Source: Margaritifera margaritifera (lineage: Eukaryota > Mollusca > Bivalvia > Unionida > Margaritiferidae). Taken from it: a stretch of 64,000 nt of DNA. Within the stretch, counting starts at the first letter, position 1; every line of letters begins with the position of its first letter. Below, in pieces: positions 32,955 through 45,124 of the stretch. Where the stretch lies: NCBI GenBank assembly GCA_029931535.1, contig JAQPZY010001688.1, positions 9,618,001 to 9,682,000 of the forward strand, written 5' to 3'. Both the position numbers and the translations under genes were made by a program. The notes below the pieces were generated by a model, which was not told where the DNA came from, ran no database searches, and was given only the letters and a program-made list of their open reading frames with translations.

Positions 32955-35076
32955 ATATATACTTGTAACTCACGACAATAACTAGAGCTGGGTACCACGA
33001 AAAATTTTGTACTGCGGTTTACCGCGGTGTTTTGGAACATACGTAACACGCTATACCACAATTATACTAGGGACCAACAATTTAATGTTCTGGGGCAGGG
33101 GCATATGGCATTTGTTTTAAATTTCGGTCTGTCAATAGCTGGAAAACATATCTTTGATTTATAGCATATTACCACCATATTATATTCATCATATTATTTT
33201 GAAGAAACAAATTATCTTGAGATAACAAAAACCCCAACAAAATATCAGCTCAAAACGAAATCGCATCCTCCCACCCCAACCCCCAAAGAATAATTAATTG
33301 GTCAGTACCTCATAGTAGATGAATTTGCTATGTGTATGTTGATTGTTGTATAAATTTTAATCTAAAAACTGTAACTAAAGTGGGATGGTTAAACGCACAC
33401 TATAGCTGACCCCATGTGAAAGACATTGCGTTGACATAAGGGAGCTTGTTTATAAAAATAGGAATTGCTGACACTGAATTTACTAGCTGCTCTATTGATA
33501 TAATAGGCAGGCAAACTCTGTGCGATGCCAACGCCCGGGCAAGATGTTTATCAGAGACAGCCAGTAAACATAAAACACATTTACTCAACAAACGAGAACA
33601 TATTTAGTGAACTTGAGAAATTACGTAAAACTTAAACAGAAAACAACTGCTCCCCTGAAAATCTTCGGAATACAGGTACTTAAAACAGTAACATACGCTA
33701 ATAAATAACTACAAAATTATAAGTTTTTGTTTGTTTCTTTCTTTGTTTTTAATCCGAAATTTTGCCAAAAGTTGGATTTGGTTTTTAAAGAATAATACTT
33801 TTTATGCTTACTTTCCAGACTAATATTAAGTAATAAAAAAATTAATCAATAAGGAATTATGTTAGTATTTTTAAAAGAATGTAGTGTTGTTGTTTTTGTT
33901 GTTGTTTTTTTTTTCTTCTAACGAAGCCAAGGCAAGGAAACTACAGTAAACATGCAAAACCAAAACGTAATAATACCTAATATGTTTCTTTGCATTTTAA
34001 GATACATTTTATTGTCTAGGTTTTGTTCTTCATGTGCAAATTGGTTAAGAGAAAAAGTCATTGCTATGTTAAAACCTGTCAGGCGTGAAAGCAGAAGCAC
34101 ATCCCTGTATAGTAAGTTTCAGTTAAAAGGCATAAAGATGGAGATTCAATTTTCAGTTGACTTACATAAAACCAACTGCTGCACGTAGATGTAAATAACA
34201 TGAGTTAGTGCCTCGGCACTAAATATCCTATTTGTGTTGCTTTGCCGTAAAATACAAACATAACTAATCTGGGTCGCATTTTCATTCCGAAAATCGAATG
34301 CCTTTGAGTGGAATAAATGCCGGTGGATATATATTTACAACATCAGTGTACCGGGAATAAATATAAACAGCACGTCAACTCTGGAAGTTTGGATTGTCGT
34401 AATAATGTATGTTCTGAATGGTCTGTCTCGCTGTCGGTGTTTTACACAGCTGTTCGATTTACACCTTTTTTATTTTTTAGTGAATCCCCGAAATATGCTT
34501 AACCTATTGTGGGATAATTAACAAGATCTTAAACCCAAACTAACACCAACATTCTGCATGATAATCAGGAATAATTTTAAAATTAAAAAAGTTATACAAA
34601 ATAAATAAATAAAAGTTTACAAAATTTAATTATGAGAAAGTAATCATCTGCCATGTTAGAAAAAGATACAGAAACGAAAACTGTTCGATACTTTTCGGAT
34701 ACTGATATCAGTAGTTTTGTTTGACCTGTATTATAAAAATGTTTGATTTGGATAGGAACATCATGTGCACTAATGATATGACTTTAAAACTTTGTCAAAG
34801 AACATGAACGAATTCAAATACCAAATTAGATACAGCTGCTTCAATAAATATTAGTGATAAATAACTGTTACCTCCGCAATGGTTTCATCTACAACTATAT
34901 TCAGTTCTTTATGGCAAATACATTGTTATTTTAATATTTGTTATTGTGGTTGATGGATTGACTAATTGACTGATTGACCGATTGTTCTGCAATTAGACTT
35001 TAGTGTGACATAACAAGTTTCGAAATAGTCCACCGCTTTGAAGATCATACCAATTAGCTGGAATAATACATTAATA

Positions 35077-35080
<4 letters not shown>
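32955..35080 (+). repeat. 2.1-kb direct duplication, copy 2 (pairs with 25400-27570)
   Basis: Collinear with copy 1, including the internal SINE tail (34206-34266). Breaks on the right at the CT tract 35080-35125, the same simple-sequence position as in copy 1. Confidence 0.95.
34206..34266 (+). repeat. SINE tail fragment (duplicate of 26649-26711)
   Basis: CCTCGGCACTAAATATCCTA and TTGCCGTAAAATACAAAC. It predates the 2.1-kb duplication because both copies contain it. Confidence 0.65.

Positions 35081-35125
<45 letters not shown>
35080..35125. repeat. (CT)n microsatellite
   Basis: 46-bp tract marking the right end of duplication copy 2. Confidence 0.96.
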
Positions 35126-35127
<2 letters not shown>

Positions 35128-37233
35128 GCATGTTCAGATTTAATGTTGAAAATAGGAGCCAATGTTTGTGTTTACCATACTATGTGTTTTCGTGGTGACA
35201 TCATATTTTTCAAGTCGCTTTGGCTGAATAAATTGAGCGTGCATACGACGTTGTTTCTATTGTATTTTGTAGAGTGTTTTATATCAATCTGAAAGAAAAA
35301 AAATACTTATATACAAAAAAGACCCCCAAAACACAACATATCTATTTTTAATTGAATTGAAGTTCCCAGCTATGGCTATAGTGCTGACGGCTCGTGTAAT
35401 AGCCATGAAGTCAAAGAGAGAAAAATGTTCTCTGACAGTTCATGTTTGTATAGAGTTAGCGGATGGGGATACTTTTCAAACAGTACTTACAAACAGTTTA
35501 TCCATTTGTATTATTTTGGCGCTAGTAATGAAAAAGATACACTTTAACGGTACTATACTCTCACGGTTCGCTTTCCAAGTTACTTAGATTATACATTTGG
35601 CAATTCAAAGTGCATTGTAAAGGATCTTTGTATTGCTTATTGCTACTGTATAGGGAACGCGAAACGAAATTTTCAAACAGTTTTCTGATCCCCATGTTAC
35701 CTTCTGTGTAAAACGTACTAGAAAAAGACTATATGAGTAAGAATATTAATGTCTAATACAGTTTTTAATAAATGTACTTTTAAGTTACGGCATATAGGCT
35801 GGTCCTGTCGAACATCTTGTGCGTTTTGGCTATAATTAAAAACCTGCTTAAATTTGGAAAAGCAAACAAAACGTAACAATACCTAATTGACACCACTGTA
35901 CTCGTATACAGATTGGTGTTTGGGCGCTTATATTTTGTATTGTGTTAATGAGACTTGATTTACAACAGAACTATGGATACAAGCATAATGCATGATATGT
36001 AAATCAAAATCATCAGCTCACTAAATGAAGCAGGTATATACGTATAAAAGCACACTGAATGCATATATCAGTTAATGATAGCTTGCACATTTAGCTGCCA
36101 GTCTTATGAGTGCGATGATGATGAAAAACATTGCTGTAATGAAATGTATTCTTTTGGGACTGATGATCTTGATTATAAATGTCTGACTACCATCTATCTA
36201 CTGAAGTCAAATGCACGTAACGTCTCAGTTCGGTTGGTCGTACTTCGATGTCACTATAACATGATCTGTCATGAGATGCATAACCATTCTCTCCTGTTTT
36301 GAACAGTAAGTAGGCAAAAGATGTAATAGGGTCGAATATTGTTCATTGAATAATACAAATATTCGATATCAAGGCGTCTTTTCAATAGCTTCACATGTGT
36401 AAAACCTCATGGCAATCAGGGCGTTTTAACTTTCGGGTCGGATAATTATGCAACTTCGGTACAACTCTAGAAGGAATTTGTACGTTTTTTTAATAGCAGT
36501 TTCCTGTATCTCTTTCGTATGACGTGTCGTAGATTTATTTGCCTATATTGGGTGTGTAAAGCACTAGTGTATTTTGTTTCCCGTCAATATGTTCTCACAT
36601 GCATGCAATATTAAACAAATACCAGGGACCGTTATATGCCCTAGCGTTTCTTCTTCTGGTTTAGCTAAGTTATTGGTATTTGACGCTTGGATGTAAATGG
36701 AGATACAAATTTTTGGAAACCTGTAATTTGATAGAGCAGATCTCTCTACAAGTTTTCCACCGGACAATCGAGGACATGGTTTCGGGCGTGTGTATCGCCA
36801 GCTTTGGGGAAAAGATACACTCCAAAATCGCGAACAAGCACCAAGCGTGTAAACGGGGACATTCACACAAATCATGTTTTTACATTGTTTTGGGTTAAAA
36901 TTGTCCGTAGAAGCAAGATTTTACCCTTTTTCCAACCGAGGACGTCCTCGGTTGGAGGTTTGTCCTCGGTACGTTGGTGTGTAATCTCATGAATATCCTC
37001 GATTTACACCAAATACAAACACACACACACGCGCGCGCGCGCAACAAATTCTTGATCAAGAGAAGTTGACTGAAAAAGGTAGGTTTGCAGACAATATCCT
37101 CAGAGTAAATTTGATGCATGAATTTCATCGTTTTAGGTAGTACAGAGCTGCACAGGTTCATTAAGAGTGTTGTACAGCTAGGGAGGGGGAAGAATGGTCA
37201 AAGGACTTTCAGCTGGCCATCACACTGTACCCT

Positions 37234-37237
<4 letters not shown>
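35126..37237. other. Non-coding, nothing recognised apart from a palindrome
   Basis: Short open frames at 35357-35587, 36075-36302 and 36875-36564 match no family I recognise. A perfect 24-bp palindrome lies at 36932-36955, and a CA/CG simple stretch at 37017-37042. Confidence 0.5.
36932..36955. repeat. Perfect 24-bp palindrome
   Basis: CCAACCGAGGAC joined to its exact reverse complement. The half motif CCGAGGAC recurs inverted (TCCTCGGT) at about 36963 within the next 20 bp. Confidence 0.9.

Positions 37238-37328
<91 letters not shown>
37238..37328. repeat. (CA)n microsatellite
   Basis: About 91 bp of perfect CA repeat. Confidence 0.97.
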
Positions 37329-37332
<4 letters not shown>

Positions 37333-38156
37333 TTTGCAAAACAAAAGTTATCAACGAATAATAATTGTGATGCAGAAAACAGAAGAATATCGCTCTGAGA
37401 CAAAGCAGCAAATTCCATCAAATCATACATTGAAAAGGAAATATCCTCCTTGAAGCTGAGTCAATTTATGCACGTAGGTCCGGTAACGCTTAACTAAAAG
37501 AAGTTCCGTCACAACTAATACAAGCAGCTATTGTTAGTTGCTGGATATTATGGTATACAGTGCAAAGAAATTAAACAAAACATGGAATGGAAAAATATTT
37601 CCACCTCAAGATAAACTGAAAATGGCATTATTTTCTTGACAATAAGCTATTCAATTCAGATAAATTCAGTAAAACCTCTATTGAATAAAAGACGATGAAA
37701 TATCATTGATTTAGAAGTTCATCACATAATACAAACCAAGAATTCTACAAAGCAATGTATCTACCTACCTACCTACATACTTCTAAAACAATAGCGAGGT
37801 CATATATAGAGAGGAATCTCATAAAATGGGGGAACGGCATGGATTAGGAGTTTTCTATCACAGAACCTAGACAACACTGTCTTCACTGAAATTAATCCAC
37901 ATGGTGTATGGTCATTTAATAAAAAACCTGATCGATTGATTGTTTTTATTGCTTCATACATAGCAAAGTATACGGTGATGTGTCTTTCTTAAATTAAGTT
38001 TGTACTGATTCTGGATACATTATTTTTATCTGTCCGTTGACTTCAAGCAACTTCCTTTTACAATCTGGCGATTCATTTATAGTAAATTATGAAATACACA
38101 AGAATAAGATTGGCACTGTAGAAAAGTACCAAAAGGGGACACAAGAGTAATGGCAT
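37329..38156. other. Non-coding, nothing recognised
   Basis: AT-rich with a short CTAC repeat near 37760. Confidence 0.5.
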
Positions 38157-38277
38157 GTAACAAAGTTGTAACTGAGTTGTAACAAAAGTTGTAACTGTGT
38201 TGTAACAAAGTTGTAACTGAGTTGTAACAAAGTTGTAACTGAGTTGTAACTGAGCTGTAACAAAGTTGTAACTGAGG
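38157..38277. repeat. ~22-bp tandem array
   Basis: Alternating AAAGTTGTAACTGAG and TTGTAAC blocks, about five units. Confidence 0.92.
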
Positions 38278-38950
38278 TCAATATGCATGAAATGTGTGAA
38301 AAGGAAGGAATGTAGTTTGTTTCTTGCATCTAATGTTTTTTTTCATGATTTGTTTTGAAGGGTATTTTTGAATATATGATTTTATATGTGAAGTGGTGGC
38401 ACTGTTTGGTATAGGACAGAAAAGTGTTATATTTGGTAGTACATACAAGAAAGTTTTATAATCGCATAAAGAAGAATATGATAGAAGCAGCAGTTAACGA
38501 AAAAATATAATTACAGAAGGAATAGGTAACTGTTACCTACGTTGACTTGTAAGTGTATACATATTCGATGAGGAACACAGTAATGAAATAAAGCTGAATG
38601 GAAGGGGGAGGGGTTGATTAGGTGCTCCACTATCTATATTGGCGCGAACTTGAATCTTTGGAAAAACCAGTTTTAAATAAGATGACCAATATAAATGGGG
38701 TTATATTTTTCAGCATACGCTCTGGATAGAAATCTTTCCTGCCTCTAGTACTGGGAACACCTTATGTTTCTGGTACAGAGTACAACCTTACGTCTCTGGT
38801 AGGGGTACAACATTAAAAATCAACAATACATTTAGGGGAAATTCTGTCTCCACACAAGAACATGATGAATTATATGAGATAATATATGCATCAGTTTAAA
38901 AATTGATTGTTGGTTATGCCTCATTTATATCAGCAGAATAACATCTCGTC
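38278..38950. other. Non-coding, nothing recognised
   Basis: Presumably includes any 3' tail of the LINE at 38951 onward, but no poly-A or signal was identified. Confidence 0.45.
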
Positions 38951-41475
38951 CTATAAACATTCATTTGTAAGTTTGTCGTAGGTACAACGAAAATCAGGGT
39001 CTATGTTGAAGTGTTTCAAGGATGATTTGATAGAATCTTTGAAGCGTTTCTTCTGACCACCCTGAAATCGCTTTCCCTCCTTCAGCTCGCCATAGAAGAT
39101 CTTTGGTAGTCGCTCTTCTGACATCCTGGTGACGTGGTCTGCCAAACTCAACTGTGATTTCATCAGCAGAGTGTGGATGCTTGGAATGCCTGCCCATGTG
39201 AGAACCTCAGTGTCTGGGACCCTGTCCTGCCATCGTGTCCTCATCAGTTTCCTCAGGTAGTTCATATGAAACTGGTTCAGCTTCTTGGCATGGCGTCTGT
39301 ACACCGTCCAGGTTTTGCAAGCATACAGCAGGGTCGGTAACACAATGACTTTGTAGACCTTAAGTTTTGTTTGTAGACCGATGCCTCTGCGCTCCCACAC
39401 ATTTGCACGTAGTCTACCAAAGGCCACACTTGCTTTAGCAATTCTGGTGTTGGTTTAATCATCGATGTGAATTACACGTGACAGTGTGCTGCCGAGATAG
39501 GTGGACTTGTCCACTGCCACTAGGGTTTGGCCGTTTACTGTGATGGTAGGCTCCACGTAAGGCTTTCCTGGTGCAGGTTGGTGCATCACTTCTGTCTTGT
39601 CGATACTGATTGTGAGACTGAAATTGTCACAAGCAGATGAGAAATGGTCCATACTGTGTTGCATGTCAGACTCAGATTAGGCATTCAGGGAGCAGTCGTC
39701 AGCAAATAGGAGATCACAAACAGTCACTTCCTGTAACTTTGTCTTTTTTTGTAGTCTTCTCAGATTGAACAGCCTGTCGTCAGTCCGGTATCTGACGTCG
39801 ATCCCAGTGTCATAGCCACGGAAGGCATCAGTAAGAATGGCAGAGGACATCATTCTGAAGAGGATTGGGGTCAAGACACAGCCTTGCTTGACTCCATTGG
39901 TGACTGGGAATGGTCAGATGACTCACCATCATCCACAACACGAGCGACCATGCCATCATGGAATTGCCGAACCATCACGATGAATTTCTCTGGGTAATTT
40001 AAATTTTCCATGATCTTCCAAAGGCCTCCACGGCTGACTGTTATCAAAGGTTTATGTCAGGTCGATGAATATCGTGTACATGTTGGAGTTATGTTCCTGG
40101 CATTTGCCCAGTAGTTGACGAGCTGCAAACACCATGTCTGTGGTCCCTCGTCCTTTCCAGAAGCCATAGTGACTCTTTGACAAGAGTCCTTGATCGATGT
40201 GATGCACAAGACGATGATTCAGCAGAATTCTGGAAAGGATTTTGCCTGCTATTGACAGCAAGGAAATGCGCAGATGGTTGTTGCAGGACTGTTTGTTAAC
40301 TTTTCGCTTGTAGAAGTGGACGATGGATGAATCCTTGTACTCCTGAGGTATAGTTCCCTGAGTCCACATTGACTGGAAGAGTTCAGTCAGATTCTGTGCC
40401 ATGTACGAGCCTCCGGCTTTGTAAACTTCTGCTGGTATAGCATCTGGTCCAGGTGCTTTGCCATTTGACAGCAGGTCGATTGCATTCAGTTTCAGTCAGC
40501 TCTGGTTGATCAGCCAGTGATATGCTGATTTCTACTTGGGGCAGCTGATGAATTGCCTCATCAAAGATAGATAACTCTTGATTGAGGATGTTGTTGAAGT
40601 GTTCTGCCCATCTTTGAAGTATCTTTTCTTTGTCAATGGGCAGCGCGGCGCTGTCAGCACTCAGTATTGGAGATGTTCCTGATCACAGTGTCCCGTAGAT
40701 TGTCTTCAAAGCATTATATAAGTTCTTCATGTCATTCCTGTCTGTGTATGACTGAATCTCATCTGCCTTATTGCTCAGCCACGAGTCTTGCAACTCTCTG
40801 AGTTTGCATTGGACAGTCCTCTTGATGTTGCTGAAGGCGGCCTTCTTAGATGATGAAGTGTTTTATTCTAAATAGGCCTTTGGTATCCAATGTTTCTCAT
40901 TCAGAAGTCTCTGTATGGCAGCATCGTTCGCATCAAACCAATCTTGATGTTTACGTGTAGTGGGACCGAGGGTTTTGGATGCAGATGAGTACACAGAGTT
41001 TCTGAAGAATGCCCAGTTTTCCTCGACATTCTCGGAGTTTGTTTCGATTGTATCCAGTTAGCTGCACAGTTGTTCGACAAATGCCTGTTTCAGATTAAGC
41101 TTTTTTGGCACTTTCTTGCCTTGTGGTCGTCTGTTAGGCTGAATCCAGATAATGAGCTTGGAGACTATGAGCCTATGGTCAGTCCAGCATTCTGCACTTC
41201 TCATGCCCTTCGCCACTCAGACATCCTGCCTGTCTCTTCTCCTGACGATGACTTAGTCAATAAGATGCCAGTGCTTGGAGCGTGGGTGCATCCAAGACGT
41301 CTTGTTGCGGTTTGGCAGGCGGAATATTGTGTTGTGATTAGGAGGTCATGTTCAGCGCATTTTATCAGTAGAAGAAGTTTGTTGTTGCTGCATTTGCCAA
41401 ATACTTTGTTGCCTATGACACCGGGACATGTCTGGTGATCTGTGCCAACTCTAGCACTGAAGTCACCAAGGTCAG
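38951..41475 (-). pseudogene. LINE endonuclease (C-terminal half) and reverse transcriptase
   Basis: Read on the minus strand. Endonuclease: LGDFSARVGTDHQTCPGV (about 41470) and LLLIKCAEHDLLITTQYSA, with decayed DH region near 41130. RT: FQSMWTQGTIPQEYKDSSIV (about 40370), SLLSIAGKILSRILLN, YGFWKGRGTTDMVFAARQLL, MYTIFIDLT (40060), LQEVTVCDLLFADDCSLNA (39735-39680) with the FADD catalytic box intact, TVNGQTLVAVDKSTYLGSTL (39530). C-terminus: RGIGLQTKLKVYKVIVLPTL (39390) and SIHTLLMKSQLSLADHVTRM. Several frameshifts break it. The encoded type is the endonuclease/RT family often mis-annotated in invertebrates as craniofacial development protein 2-like. The 5' end stops inside the endonuclease, and the missing N-terminal half lies next door in opposite orientation. 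Confidence 0.88.
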
Positions 41476-42600
41476 GTCAGGCATCGCCTGATACCGTAAG
41501 GAACAATAGACGGTACTACCTGTGACTGTTGATCCAGAGATGACAGCTACACCGGGCTCCCTATGGAAAGTTCCTTCTGGTGGATTAGGCGGTTGAGCAG
41601 GTATGCTCATCTCCCGGCTGTGAAAGCAGATGGCAAAATCTATGTGGACAGCGCATGCCATCCGCTCAGGTGCTGTAGGAACTGATGGCAATCCACTCTA
41701 TCCGGACGTGTCTCCAGACGTCTCGACATTGTCGTGCCACTGGATTCCTACACGCCTGGACGAGAGATTGAGGGCAACTCTGCGCAACTTTCCCTCATTT
41801 AAATCCAACTCACGCGCAAGTCATGTCACTATACCCCTCCGCAACCAGATACCTTTAAGTCCTGTGGCGATGGGCGAGCGGCAAAGCAGCAGGTGTGGAT
41901 ACGCTGGGAGCTGTTGCTGCAGACCTGCACACAGGTGGCTCAGGGGATGGGTCACTTTTCACTGGAACGAGGTAGCTGTGGAACTCGGAAGCCCCCTGGG
42001 TGACTGAGCAGCTTTTTGTAGGATCCCACTGCTCACCTTCGTCGCATGAGGAAGGGACTAGAAAAGGTGGCTTAAACATTCACCCTAACCTTGGTCATCA
42101 CACCGCGGCTGACGGGGATCCCACCTTAGCGATCATAAACCTAACAAGAAGCCTCGAACGTACGTACACTAATGGACAGTACATCAGCAGATAGACCAGA
42201 GAGAAGAACAGCTCTAGTTAGTAGAGAACTGGCCAGATTCAACGTTCAAATAGAAGCCCCGAATGAAACTCGCCTAACTGAGGAAGGACAACTCACTGAA
42301 GTAGGAGCCGGATACATCTTCTTCTGGAGTGGCCGAAGTAAAGAATAGCGACGTGAAGCTGGTGTTGGGATTGCCATAAATTCAGACTAGTTAGCAAGTT
42401 CACAAATCTCCCAAAGGGCGTGAATGACAGACTAATACAAATGAGACTCCCGCTGTCTGGTAAAGACATGAACTATCATAAGCGCCTATGCACCTAACAT
42501 GACCAACCCAGATGAGATTAAGGACAAATTTTATGAAGACCTGTAGTCTCTTATTGCAGAGGCACATGATGGGATAGTCTAGACTCACACGAGGAAGCAC
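41476..42600 (+). pseudogene. Inverted 5' half of the same LINE: 5'UTR and endonuclease N-terminal half
   Basis: On the plus strand, degenerate frames give LTRSLERTYTNG (the start of the endonuclease), RENWPDSTF-type and RLPLSG-type blocks, ISAYAPNMTNPDEIKDKFYE-like sequence at about 42480-42545, and the last recognisable SLIAEAHDG (about 42565). This ends just where the minus-strand part (LGDFSARVG) begins in element order. About 650 bp before it (41476-42130) would be 5' untranslated sequence. The head-to-head arrangement with 38951-41475 fits a single insertion with 5' inversion. Confidence 0.75.
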
Positions 42601-42694
42601 GGCTAATGCTGATAACGCCCCGACATTCCTACCAAAGGTTTTATAAAGTGTTGTTTTATTGTGGAAGTGAAGGGCTCGTGTAAATCAGTAATTA

Positions 42695-43665
42695 GAGTAA
42701 TGTTTGCTTAAGAGCGTCCTGGAAACACATGCGTCTGCCACTTATTTAAATATACTATTATGCCAACTTGTATTACCTATTTTGTCGTTTGCTTATATGT
42801 GTTAGTGAATAACAGACAAGAACAATTAGACCGAAATATTTTGAAAATTCGAATTGGTCCTTCATATCATAGATACACCGGGCAGACCTAACTATGTGCG
42901 GACATGTAAGTATTGCTATTCAACCGAAGAAGCAGGTGAATCTATTTGTGATGGGTTTAGTAAAAGATCAGTGAAGATTTGGAGGTTTTGTTGTTGCAAT
43001 GCTTTGTATTATTGCGTATGTACAAAATATCGTTGAGCAAGAAAGTAAAGATGCACGTGGTTGTGTTTAAATGATTTATTAGTCAGATATCAAATTTGCG
43101 AGTTTATTTGGTAGTCAGCTATTTATTCCTTTCGTTTTATGTTTTTAAATATTAATAGAGAGTTACAATCAGAGACATTGTAAACTCCGTAATCCAAGAG
43201 AAAATGTTTAAATGAGGACCTCTTTAAAGAATGAATAATATATTCACAGATATAACTTAAAAATATCTGGTCATTCTTAGACAAAGTTTCCTGCATAAGT
43301 GTTTGATTGCTGCTGTGCAGAATATAATTTGTCATCAATAAATCCATTAACAATCTCCAGAAGCAAACACTGGATGAATGTATTAATTTTCCTTTTGGTC
43401 AGCATTGCACTCAAATGGAAGTTCCTTACGGAGATTTCGTTTAAGCGCATGACATGTAATTTATGAAAGGTCACATCTATGTCTGATGATAATGGAACAT
43501 TTGATGCAGATGTGTGGAACAGTTCCGCAATGTTCTCTTCAAACCTTTATCAGCTGGTTTTACATTATTATCGAAATGCCCTCATCACGAATTTGTGACT
43601 TATAAAAACTCATGCCTGTGAAAATTATCGCTGTTATATAACAATTGGCTAAAGGGTCATCTCCA
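42695..43665 (+). repeat. ~0.95-kb duplicated segment, copy 1, with Cys-rich transposase-like tail
   Basis: Collinear with 47530-48465 at moderate identity. A plus frame at 42820-43036 reads RPNYVRTCKYCYSTEEAGES, ICDGFSKRSVKIWRFCCCNA and LYYCVCTKYR. The C-x2-C, CCC and C-x-C spacing recalls the Cys-rich zinc-binding tail of piggyBac-type transposases, where it follows a basic linker. No upstream DDD catalytic region is present. It is probably the 3' end of a DNA transposon; the family is tentative. Confidence 0.55.
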
Positions 43666-43892
43666 CCTTACTATCTTCCACATATAGAGGCCTTGGAAGA
43701 TCATGGCCAAATTTGATTGCGATGAGAAATTCATCGTGATGGTTCGGCAATTCCATGATGGCATGCTCGCTCGTGTCGTGGACGACGGCGAATCATCCGA
43801 ACAATTCCCAGTCACCAATGGAGTCAAGCACGGCTGTGTGATGGCCCCAACCCTCTTCAGTATGATGTTCTCTGCCAGGCTTACTGATCTAG
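43666..43892 (+). pseudogene. LINE reverse-transcriptase fragment
   Basis: AKFDCDEKFIVMVRQFHDGM, LARVVDDGESSEQFPVTNGV, KHGCVMAPTLFSMMFSARLT: the same RT region as minus-strand 40000-39850 of the neighbouring LINE, but on the plus strand and 5'- and 3'-truncated. It is a separate insertion or rearranged piece of that family. Confidence 0.88.
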
Positions 43893-44750
43893 TATACATT
43901 TATGTAATCATGGCGAAGGCAATATGAAGAATGCCTAAAAATGAACCCCAAAGAACAAAAGTAGGCTTCAAGTATTAACATTTTATAATTAGTTTTCCAG
44001 ACGAATCATGCAAATTATCAGTAACTGAACATGCATGACCTGCTGCTATTCAATATTATCTGTTAACGTACATATGTTATCGTACAAGTTACACTCAACG
44101 ACCAACGGTACACACTTTTAAGAAAAAACTCGTGATAAAATATAGTAATCAAATTGTTTAAGTAGCGATTTCAACTGTCATCACAATCATAATCATGTCT
44201 GAAAATTATGGAGAAATCAGGCATTGATTATTGTCGATTGCAAACCGAAATTAAGTGACAATCGAAATTTGGGTGCAAACTCTTTTACCGAAAGAGACTG
44301 CAAGCTTGTCAACACACAAAAATTCGCGTCTGAATGCAGAAATAAACAAACATAGAAACCAAAATCCTTACAAGGAAACTTAGAAGCTGTAAAAGCTGTT
44401 GTTTAATGACATTACGCTCTTATGTCTGTTGGACCATTCTATCATGTTTCTACAGGATCCCCATCCCAGCAATGATCACGGTATCAATGCGTGCAAGAAA
44501 TGTGTTAACAAAAATAAAATCTCTTCATTTTTGTATGAAAAACAGTCATTAATTTGACAAAATACACAATCTGAAGCATCATATGTACAATATAAAATTG
44601 TGAAAAGTAGCTGTCCTACAATTATTGTAAAATTAGAAACTTCTTTTTATCGGTGTAGTAATCCAGCCGTTAATCACATTTACACAGAATGGAGAAACAA
44701 ATCTATCCAATGGAAGTTTTTTTTTCATTTAAATTATATAACATATTGAA
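43893..44750. other. Non-coding, nothing recognised
   Basis: AT-rich sequence without motifs. Confidence 0.5.
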
Positions 44751-44884
44751 TATCTACGTTTTTTTGTGTAGATATATGGAAATATTTCACTCGTGAAGTG
44801 GAAATATTTTGTATTGTCACGAGTGGCAATGTTTCCAATTCACTTGTGAAATATTTCCTTATATCTACTCTAACAACGTAGATA
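44751..44884. mobile_element. 134-bp foldback (MITE-like) element
   Basis: The left arm TATCTACG...GTAGATATATGGAAATATTT (44751-44800) pairs with the inverse at 44838-44884 (GTGAAATATTTCCTTATATC, then TCTAACAACGTAGATA). Arms are about 47-50 bp with a few mismatches, around a ~37-bp centre. No target duplication was identified. Confidence 0.65.
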
Positions 44885-45124
44885 GCCTATATGTATTAAA
44901 GATGTTGCTAGAGTTTGTAGAGGACTTGCTCGTATACAGTTACTCGACCCACCTCCTTCCCCACCAACAACTAACAGCCAATATCTGCCGGCGCATTATG
45001 TGATACAATGTTCGCAGCTGTATGTAAGTTGTGTGTGGGTATATGCGGAATATTTGCAACTTGGTATTCGTACGGATGATAGCTTGTGAATTGCTGGAGT
45101 ATTTAACTTTTTGAAATTTTTTAA

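Noticed and set aside
36075..36302. Small Cys-containing frame considered as a secreted peptide
   Set aside because: No signal peptide, irregular Cys spacing, and the stop precedes the only splice-donor-like string.
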